DNA from: Verrucomicrobium sp. BvORR034
GTDB taxonomy: Bacteria; Verrucomicrobiota; Verrucomicrobiia; Verrucomicrobiales; Verrucomicrobiaceae
Reading direction: 5' to 3'
Assembly (NCBI RefSeq): GCF_000739635.1
Contig: NZ_BATQ01000146.1
Span: 1 to 57,234, forward strand
Length of the DNA stretch: 57,234 nucleotides
The notes under the pieces are model-generated. The model ran no database searches and had not been told where the DNA came from. It saw only the letters and a program-made list of their open reading frames with translations. The position numbers and the translations under genes are program-made. This document shows, in pieces, positions 52,334 through 57,234 of this stretch (position 1 is its first letter; each line of letters starts with the position of its first letter).

Positions 52334-52371
52334 CCGGACTACATTCGGCTGCCGCCAGCGGCGTAGTCCGG
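52334..52371. repeat. Inverted repeat in the PPK2/hydrolase convergent gap
   Basis: CCGGACTAC and GTAGTCCGG are exact inverted arms with CAGCCG and CGGCTG inside, and TGAGGCAGCC before them. The arms resemble the GGACT-AA-AGTCC plus GTACTAC motif elsewhere in the window. Possible bidirectional terminator. Confidence 0.6.
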
Positions 52372-52499
52372 TTGTGTCAACCGGCTGCGGGAGCGGAGCA
52401 GTGCAAGGTGGAGGACCGCCAGACGTAATCCCCGCCTGCCACCTCAGGGACAGACGTCCAAACCGCCTGTCAGCCCCCATCCAACGACAATCTGCCCCG

Positions 52500-53828
52500 T
52501 TATTTCCCAGACCTCAACCCCGCCGTGTTGACTGCGATCACCCGGAACCCATCCGCTTTCACCCCATCTGTCACGGCAAAGCTCATCCTCACCAGCGGCA
52601 TGGCCGGCGTGTCGCTGTACTGCAGCCCTTGAAACAGCGGCCTGCCGAATGGATTCTTCGGCTGCGCAGGCACTGTGGCCACTTCCTTGCCATCGCGCTC
52701 AACGATGAAATGGCCCACTCCACTCTCCAAATCCGCCTCCGCATCCCACTTCAGTTCTCCTCCCTCGATCCGCACATTTTTCGGCGCGGGAGGTGGGGTG
52801 GTATCCGTCACTGCCGTGTCTTTGACATATTGCATCCATGCCTTGGCTGCCGCTTCATCCGGTAACCAAACAGCCTTCGCCACCTCTCCAGTGAACTTTG
52901 CCGCAGGAACCGCCTCCGTCCCAAGCAACGGAGCGAGCCACGCGCCTTCCTTCGACATCAGTTTCAAAGCGCCACCACTCTGATCCGGCAAACGCGCCGT
53001 CAGACAAGCATCCAGCCAACGAATCGCGAGATAGCGCTGGTTCCCACACTCGTGGCTGGTGAGCGGATCCACCGCCACTCCCACCAGACCGCCTTTGGCC
53101 CGCAGTTCGCTGAAAAACGTCTCATTGCCCGGCCATACTCCGGCAAAACGACCCTCTTTGACGGTGACTCCCTCCTTGGTGCCCAGGTTGCACATGATCG
53201 GCACCTGCACCGCTTCATCCGGAATGACATGCGCTTTGATTGCCGCCCGCTCCGGATTCACCTTCAGCAGTGGAACCCCGCTGCGCAGCCACGCCGCCGC
53301 CACCCGTTCTGGATGCAGAAGCGTCATCCCGCCAGCCCAGTGGCCACCACCACTGTGTCCCCATAGCGCCCACGGCACGGTGGCGAGCTCCGGATGACCG
53401 CTCGCCTTCCCCAGGTCCCCCAGCGCCTTTTCAAACGCCGCCCCAGAGCCATTGCGGGGATCGCACCACATCTGGCAGTCCGCCTTCTCCGGCTGCTCAT
53501 AAGCTGGTGAAAGCAATGCGCAGTCATGCTTCTTCGCCAGCGCCTGCCAGTGCAGGTCAAAGGCCCCCGTCAGTCCTGATTTGCATGAGCCCTCACCGCA
53601 ACCGTGCTGGTGCACGATCACCCCACGCAAGGTCTTCACGCCGGGCGGAACCCAGACCGTGTAGTTCACCGGAAAGATCAGTCCACCCGGCTCCTTTGAT
53701 GCCTCATACCTCACCCGGTAGTACGGCACCTCCGCCGCGGGAAAGACATCATACGGCACGCTCTGGGCATGGAGCATCGGGAGCGGCGCGGTGGCAAAGA
53801 CGAAGGAGAGACAGAGAAAATGGCGCAT
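52500..53828 (-). CDS. Secreted alpha/beta hydrolase (esterase) with C-terminal fibronectin type III-like region
   Basis: 442 residues from ATG 53828, which gives a signal peptide ([20 protein letters not shown], cleavage near LHAQS). Earlier in-frame codons do not look like a leader. The alpha/beta hydrolase nucleophile elbow is [13 protein letters not shown] with Ser near residue 158. [32 protein letters not shown] and a conserved [20 protein letters not shown] region follow, with His in SHECGN as a likely catalytic residue. The C-terminal about 100 residues ([40 protein letters not shown]) resemble a fibronectin type III repeat. The substrate is unknown. Confidence 0.85.
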   Translation of the reverse strand: MRHFLCLSFVFATAPLPMLHAQSVPYDVFPAAEVPYYRVRYEASKEPGGLIFPVNYTVWVPPGVKTLRGVIVHQHGCGEGSCKSGLTGAFDLHWQALAKKHDCALLSPAYEQPEKADCQMWCDPRNGSGAAFEKALGDLGKASGHPELATVPWALWGHSGGGHWAGGMTLLHPERVAAAWLRSGVPLLKVNPERAAIKAHVIPDEAVQVPIMCNLGTKEGVTVKEGRFAGVWPGNETFFSELRAKGGLVGVAVDPLTSHECGNQRYLAIRWLDACLTARLPDQSGGALKLMSKEGAWLAPLLGTEAVPAAKFTGEVAKAVWLPDEAAAKAWMQYVKDTAVTDTTPPPAPKNVRIEGGELKWDAEADLESGVGHFIVERDGKEVATVPAQPKNPFGRPLFQGLQYSDTPAMPLVRMSFAVTDGVKADGFRVIAVNTAGLRSGK

Positions 53829-53935
53829 GCTTGGAGCATACGTGCCCCACTCGCTGAGCTTTGCAGCAGCTTCGCGGCACATTCACAGTCTCCATATCAT
53901 CCATCCGGTCTCCTCGCCCTGGCCCGTCCGCACTT

Positions 53936-53989
53936 CACGCCAGTGTCCTGGAGTGCTGGCGGATCGACGCTGCTTTCGGCTGCTGGAGA
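53936..53989 (-). repeat. Dispersed repeat, GCGGTGTCGAGCC family, copy 1
   Basis: CACGCCAGTGTCCTGGAGTG, then CTGGCGGATCGACGCTGCTT on the plus strand; the reverse complement is a close match to the copies at 54811 and 55873. It is nearly identical to the copy at 55664. Confidence 0.75.
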
Positions 53990-54810
53990 TGCGTCAGGTG
54001 CCCCTTGATCTTTGTCAGCTCGCCTACAACCACTCTGGGTCTGCCTCAAAACCTTCTGCTGAGACACCCACGACACCGACCGTAGTAGACGACGTGAGGA
54101 GAACAGACCAACCGCGCGCATTTTGGGGTGGGTTGCCAAGGAACCGGCTCTGGCTAATCAGCCTCAGTCCCAAACTAATCCCTCATCGCGAAGTAGAGGT
54201 GTTGAGGGGTGCTTCTCGACCGGGATGTTGCTTCAGATGATCTGATCCCGCCTCTTGTGATGCCAGCCGATGCCGGAGGCATCACAGCCCTTAGCCGGAG
54301 GTTGAAGGAGCGTAGCGACTGACACCTCCGGATGATTAGCATAGGAATTGCATCCCGGAGCGGATGCCAGCGACGTCCCTTTGCTGGCGCATATTGCTGT
54401 CACCCCTCCGGGGTGAACGCGAGGTTGTTGCTTTCCGGGGGTATCGCTACGCTCAACCCCCGGCTAAGGGCTGGGATGCCTCCGGAATCCAATTTCCCTG
54501 TCACACTGTTCCGATCGCAATCGGTTAAGCGAGTCAACGTTGGGTGCCTTGCGTAGAGAATGGTCGGGTGGGGAAAGCCGACAGCATCCGCTTCCTCCCC
54601 ATCGCCATCAACACCTCCACGTCAGTCCCCCCGAGGTTCCTTGGCAGCCACCCCAAAACGCGCGCGGTTGGTCCCTTCTCCTCACGTCGTCAACTACGGC
54701 CGGTGTTGAGTCTGCGATGGCAGAGGGGCGGGCGCTGGGGCGGTTGTGAGTCGGGGCTGCCTGGATGGTTATGACTCTTGCTGACCTATTGGGATTACAG
54801 GAAATCACCA

Positions 54811-54863
54811 CGGCCGCCAAATCGGTGTCGAGCCAAACACGCACTCCGAAGACGCTTCGCGAA
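54811..54863 (+). repeat. Dispersed repeat, GCGGTGTCGAGCC family, copy 2
   Basis: CGGCCGCCAAATCGGTGTCG, then AGCCAAACACGCACTCCGAA and GACGCTTCGCG. Aligns with 55873-55923 with few differences and with the reverse complement of copies 1 and 3. Confidence 0.75.
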
Positions 54864-55306
54864 ACCACATGCGCCGGAGCTCCTCACACTACCATTGTTG
54901 ACCCGTTCTCAAAGCCCCACCACCCCGTCCCCAAGAAGCTGTTTGGATAAAAACGCTGGGTGTGTTGCGAGGCATTTTGAGTCTGTACAAGGCGCGAAGA
55001 GGGCGTGAATCGAGATTCACAACCGATGAGCAACGCAGTCCAGACTCAAAAGGACCGCAACCCGGAGGGGGCAGTTCTCAGGCTCGGCGAAGCCGCTTTT
55101 ATCTCATTCCCTTAATTGAACCTGCCACACCCGGATGTTTTCATCCAAACAGGTTCTAAGGGACGGCGGATCGCATGTCCCCGGCTCCGGTTTTCCCACG
55201 AGAACTTCCAGGCCGTTCTAGCGGGACATCCTCGATGGCTTTGCCATTGCAGCCCTTAAAATTCGCCGTTTATTCGACCCCAACACTATTCTCGCCTGTA
55301 CTTCCC

Positions 55307-55588
55307 ATGCCCCCGCCCTCTGATCCCTGCCCCAAGTGCGGCAGCCACGACCTGCTCCATGCCGAGCCTTTCAAGCGACACTTCAGCATCTGGGCCTGGC
55401 TGTTGGGTGGTTTTCTCCTCTCCCTGCTATGGAGCGCCAGCAGCAGCAAGGCAATGCGCTGCCAGAGCTGCGATCATGTCTTTCGCCTGTCCTCCGACGT
55501 TACCCAGATAGCAAGAATACTGCTGGTGGGTCTGATCATCCTGATGCTGCTGAACGTCCTGGCCCAGTACTATGGCTGGGCAGAGTGA
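55307..55588 (+). CDS. Small zinc-ribbon membrane protein, unknown function
   Basis: 93 residues from ATG 55307; the longer upstream frame comprises repeat DNA. The N-terminus MPPPSDPCPKCGSHDLLHAE and the later MRCQSCDHVFRL give two CxxC pairs forming a zinc ribbon, between and after which lie two hydrophobic helices (FSIWAWLLGGFLLSLLWS and ILLVGLIILMLLNVLAQYY). It is embedded between two repeat-rich blocks. A larger protein with a similar ribbon-plus-membrane layout is at 18185. Function unknown. Confidence 0.72.
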   Translation: MPPPSDPCPKCGSHDLLHAEPFKRHFSIWAWLLGGFLLSLLWSASSSKAMRCQSCDHVFRLSSDVTQIARILLVGLIILMLLNVLAQYYGWAE

Positions 55589-55663
55589 GCGAGCGGGCGA
55601 GCAACAAAACACAAGCCCGCCCCCCTTTGCAGAAGCTCGCCCCCACCCTGGCACCGCCTTGCC

Positions 55664-55719
55664 GCACGCCAGTGTCTTGGAGTGCTGGCGGCTCGACGCC
55701 GCTTTCGCCTGCTGGAGAA
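55664..55719 (-). repeat. Dispersed repeat, GCGGTGTCGAGCC family, copy 3
   Basis: GCACGCCAGTGTCTTGGAGT, then GCTGGCGGCTCGACGCCGCT. Nearly identical to copy 1 in sequence and direction. Confidence 0.75.
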
Positions 55720-55872
55720 GCATACAATCCCATAGCGACCGTTGCCAGCCGGCGAAGCCTACTCGCTAGGCCACAACCAATCCCAACGCTTCTCTCACCC
55801 GCGAAAGCCCCCCATCTCCTTTAGACAACGCGTCCACCCCTGCTCCCCATACCAAGGTTCTATCCCATCACT

Positions 55873-55923
55873 CCGGCCGCCAAAGCGGTGTCGAGCCACA
55901 CGCACTCCAAGACGCTTCGCGAG
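55873..55923 (+). repeat. Dispersed repeat, GCGGTGTCGAGCC family, copy 4
   Basis: CCGGCCGCCAAAGCGGTGTC, then GAGCCACACGCACTCCAAGA and CGCTTCGCGAG. Matches copy 2 directly and copies 1 and 3 inverted. Confidence 0.75.
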
Positions 55924-56046
55924 GCTGCAAGCGCTGAAGCTCGCCACACCTTGCAAACCTTGCCCCCTTCTCAAAGCCCCCGTCCCGGAGGGACGCCGGA
56001 AATTAGCCGGTGGTGGAGGCCTGTCATCAGGCCGGGAACCACCGGA

Positions 56047-56304
56047 CTATGAACGCAACACTCTCCCGTCCCGGAGGGACGGCGGATCGCGGTGTTCATA
56101 CTTCTCCTGCTCTACCATCTTCTGAATCGCAGCCTGATAGTCCGCCTCTAGCCATTCCGGAAACTCCGACCTTTCGGCACGCCAAATGGGAAATGCAATG
56201 TCTCCCGCATAGATGACAAAGCCAGTTTCAGCACGCTCAACAGTCCTCGTCCAACTCTCCCTTTTGGACCACAACCTAAATCTCAGCGAAACCGGATCAT
56301 CCAC
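56047..56304 (-). CDS. Short protein after the SMI1 gene, C-terminus rewritten by a repeat; unknown function
   Basis: 85 residues starting with GTG at 56304, 44 bases after the SMI1/KNR4 stop on the same strand. The chain VSLRFRLWSKRESWTRTVE...FVIYAGDIAFPIWRAERSEF, ending in a helix (LEADYQAAIQKMVEQEKY), is protein-like, but I recognise no family. The last residues (about 70-85, RDPPSLRDGRVLRS) are translated from the TCCCGGAGGGACGG repeat, so the native C-terminus seems to have been replaced. An in-frame stop just upstream limits the 5' side. It may be a truncated relic of an immunity-type gene. Confidence 0.5.
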   Translation of the reverse strand: MDDPVSLRFRLWSKRESWTRTVERAETGFVIYAGDIAFPIWRAERSEFPEWLEADYQAAIQKMVEQEKYEHRDPPSLRDGRVLRS

Positions 56305-56348
56305 CGTAAACCAAAGTCACATGATCGCCTGCCCCTTGCGTCCACTGG

Positions 56349-56897
56349 TCAAGGAAGCTCCCTCGGCTGCGACTTCCCCTGCAATTTCAGCACGCTGTTC
56401 GGCTGCCCAAAGAAACCATAGAACTCATCCTCCCAGAAATATCCCTCCTGCCGCCAGGCGACGAGCTTGTTGAGCATTTCAGCAAACGATAGTGTTATAA
56501 CACGACTTCCCTGCGTAGCGTGGTCACCAGAAAAGCTGTCAAAGCAGCGCCCCAATCGGGAGGGATGCGTATCGATACTGATGTAGTCCGGCCCATCACC
56601 TCGGACCGCGATGACATACAGTCCTTCCGAGGCAGTGCCGTCGTAGTACTCCGGATGGTCTTTGTAGCTCAGTTCCAAGATCACCTTATCTGCTCGAAGA
56701 AACTCCTTGGGCCCCACCAACCGCCAACCCCAATCTTGCTGGGGAAACAGGTCGATACCGCCGCAATTCCCATAGAATTCAAGCAGGTCATCCGGCAAGG
56801 CAAAACCCAATGGCAACCCAGGAACTTCGCCGGGCGGCTCCACCGTGCATTCCGGCGTGCCTTGGAGTTCTCGAATGATTTCAGAAACCGATTTCAT
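56349..56897 (-). CDS. SMI1/KNR4 (SUKH) family protein, probable immunity protein
   Basis: 182 residues. SMI1/KNR4 features: the N-terminal helix MKSVSEIIRELQG, then LPLGFALPDDLLEFYGNCGG and IDLFP, the classic opening (ALPDDLLEFYGNCGG), and a later VIAVRGDGPDYISIDTHPSR with FAEMLNKLVAWRQ near the end. In bacteria SUKH proteins commonly neutralise polymorphic or contact-dependent toxins. It overlaps the upstream gene by four bases (ATGA), so the two are coupled, and a further short gene follows. No toxin is visible in the window; one may lie beyond its right edge. Confidence 0.85.
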   Translation of the reverse strand: MKSVSEIIRELQGTPECTVEPPGEVPGLPLGFALPDDLLEFYGNCGGIDLFPQQDWGWRLVGPKEFLRADKVILELSYKDHPEYYDGTASEGLYVIAVRGDGPDYISIDTHPSRLGRCFDSFSGDHATQGSRVITLSFAEMLNKLVAWRQEGYFWEDEFYGFFGQPNSVLKLQGKSQPRELP

Positions 56898-57214
56898 GAG
56901 GGATTCCGGTAATACTGTCCGCCGAACTCTTGAGCACCCGGCAGAGGCTCTGCAGCATCCCGATGATAGATGAGGTCAGAAAAATCAAACTGATTCAAAA
57001 CTACATCTCCTCTTCCGTCTACGAATGCTTCATGCACCTCATACCCGCATAGCGCCCGGCGAATTCCATTCTCGCTCGTTAGACTCAAGTAGAGTTCGTC
57101 AATGATCCGCGCAACCATGGCAGGCTCATTCATCCCCTCCACATAGCCGAAGGTCGAGTATCCGGGCCCCACTGGGCACGCTGTCACATACCAATAGTCG
57201 GACTTGAATGGCAC
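56894..57214 (-). CDS. Unrecognised protein, probably truncated by the window edge; possible immunity partner
   Basis: At least 106 residues. A GTG at 57212-57214 can start it, but the frame stays open to the window edge, so the true 5' end may lie outside. The sequence FKSDYWYVTACPVGPGYSTF, GMNEPAMVARIIDELYLSLT and GYEVHEAFVDGRGDVVLN-type strands look like a compact alpha/beta domain; I do not recognise the family. It ends four bases into the SMI1/KNR4 gene, so the two form an operon and may share the immunity role. Confidence 0.6.
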   Translation of the reverse strand: MPFKSDYWYVTACPVGPGYSTFGYVEGMNEPAMVARIIDELYLSLTSENGIRRALCGYEVHEAFVDGRGDVVLNQFDFSDLIYHRDAAEPLPGAQEFGGQYYRNPS

Positions 57215-57234
57215 TGACTTTAGGGTTGTTTTGG

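Larger units (their letters stand above)
53829..55306. other. Gene-poor, repeat-rich interval
   Basis: About 1.5 kb with no gene that I can support. It holds copies of at least three dispersed repeat families. The first is the CCAAAGCGGTGTCGAGCC family, at 53936 (minus sense) and 54811 (plus). The second is an AGACGACGTGAGGAGAA family (about 54085-54140), which recurs inverted near 54640-54700. The third is a third-party match of 54520-54625 to 8360-8465. GC-rich phrases such as TCGCTACGCTCAACCCCCGG and CCGGAGCGGATGCC also appear. Short open frames here are shadows of these repeats. Confidence 0.75.
55589..56046. other. Repeat-rich intergenic interval
   Basis: 458 bases with no supported gene. 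It holds copies 3 and 4 of the GCGGTGTCGAGCC family and GTCCCGGAGGGACGCCGGAA at about 55982, followed by ATTAGCCGGTGG. A relative (GTCCCGGAGGGACGGCGG) lies at about 56069 inside the next gene, and the tail GGGACGGCGGATCGC also appears at about 55159. Confidence 0.7.

Noticed and set aside
54078-54240. Remnant gene near 54078-54240
   Set aside because: The frame is short, and its sequence recurs inverted at about 54640-54700, so it is better explained as a dispersed repeat.
1-57234. tRNA, rRNA or riboswitch genes
   Set aside because: I looked for conserved tRNA arms and rRNA phrases in the gene-free intervals and saw none. Short RNAs without conserved motifs could be missed by eye.

Overview
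The window is about 57 kb of GC-rich chromosome from a member of the Verrucomicrobiota, most likely near Verrucomicrobium or Prosthecobacter. The evidence is the gene repertoire: a PVC-type dehydrogenase/haem protein, a DUF1501 protein, a giant DUF1549/DUF1553 cytochrome with WD40 repeats, secreted PQQ-like propellers, a ThuA-like protein, a PEP-CTERM protein, a type II pseudopilin and a Tat-type Gfo/Idh/MocA oxidoreductase. No phage, plasmid, CRISPR, rRNA or tRNA gene is visible. The assignment is by family recognition from translated sequence; no search was run.

Layout. 0-4 kb: folD, a lysophospholipid acyltransferase and xylB on the minus strand, then a glyoxalase-fold protein. 4-16 kb: secreted oxidative and carbohydrate-related genes (PVC dehydrogenase, sugar isomerase-like protein, TlpA-like thioredoxin, ThuA-like protein, two PQQ-like propellers, glutaredoxin, Gfo/Idh/MocA), interrupted at 7.8-8.8 kb by a gene-free repeat block. 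16-21 kb: an NTF2/DUF4241 protein boxed by two copies of a dispersed repeat, a zinc-ribbon membrane protein and an unusual protease/transglutaminase-like fusion. 21-36 kb: a minus-strand run of MoxR ATPase, DUF58, two VWA membrane proteins, lipoproteins and an ABC transporter. 36-38.9 kb: tadA, an rpe with an apparent frameshift, and a DUF1501 protein. 39-53.8 kb: an overlapping PEP-CTERM/pseudopilin/dihaem peroxidase operon, a two-domain glycosyltransferase, the 1.7-thousand-residue cytochrome, a GDSL esterase, a PPK2 kinase and a secreted hydrolase. 53.8-57.2 kb: repeat-rich DNA, a small zinc-ribbon protein and a probable immunity-type cluster with a SMI1/KNR4 gene.

The most unusual signal is a set of tandem arrays of 7- and 8-base units (GACGCACC, GACGCACT, GACTCACT, GCCCACT). 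In three places an array starts exactly at the stop codon of a minus-strand gene with the same phrase, GTC(A/G)GTG read on the coding strand. One array lies beside a small four-helix-bundle (S23/IVP family) gene that separates the ATPase and permease genes of an ABC transporter. The other side of that gene carries a short array of the same unit in inverted orientation, plus one octamer unit. Other octamer arrays end a mosaic repeat made of consecutive hairpins, present in three copies. I read this as a candidate mobile or array-generating element, which is inference.

A second notable structure is a pair of 96-bp elements at 8 kb. They have identical 25-bp terminal inverted repeats and matching left flanks, but their 46-bp centres lie in opposite orientation, as expected after an inversion between the repeats.
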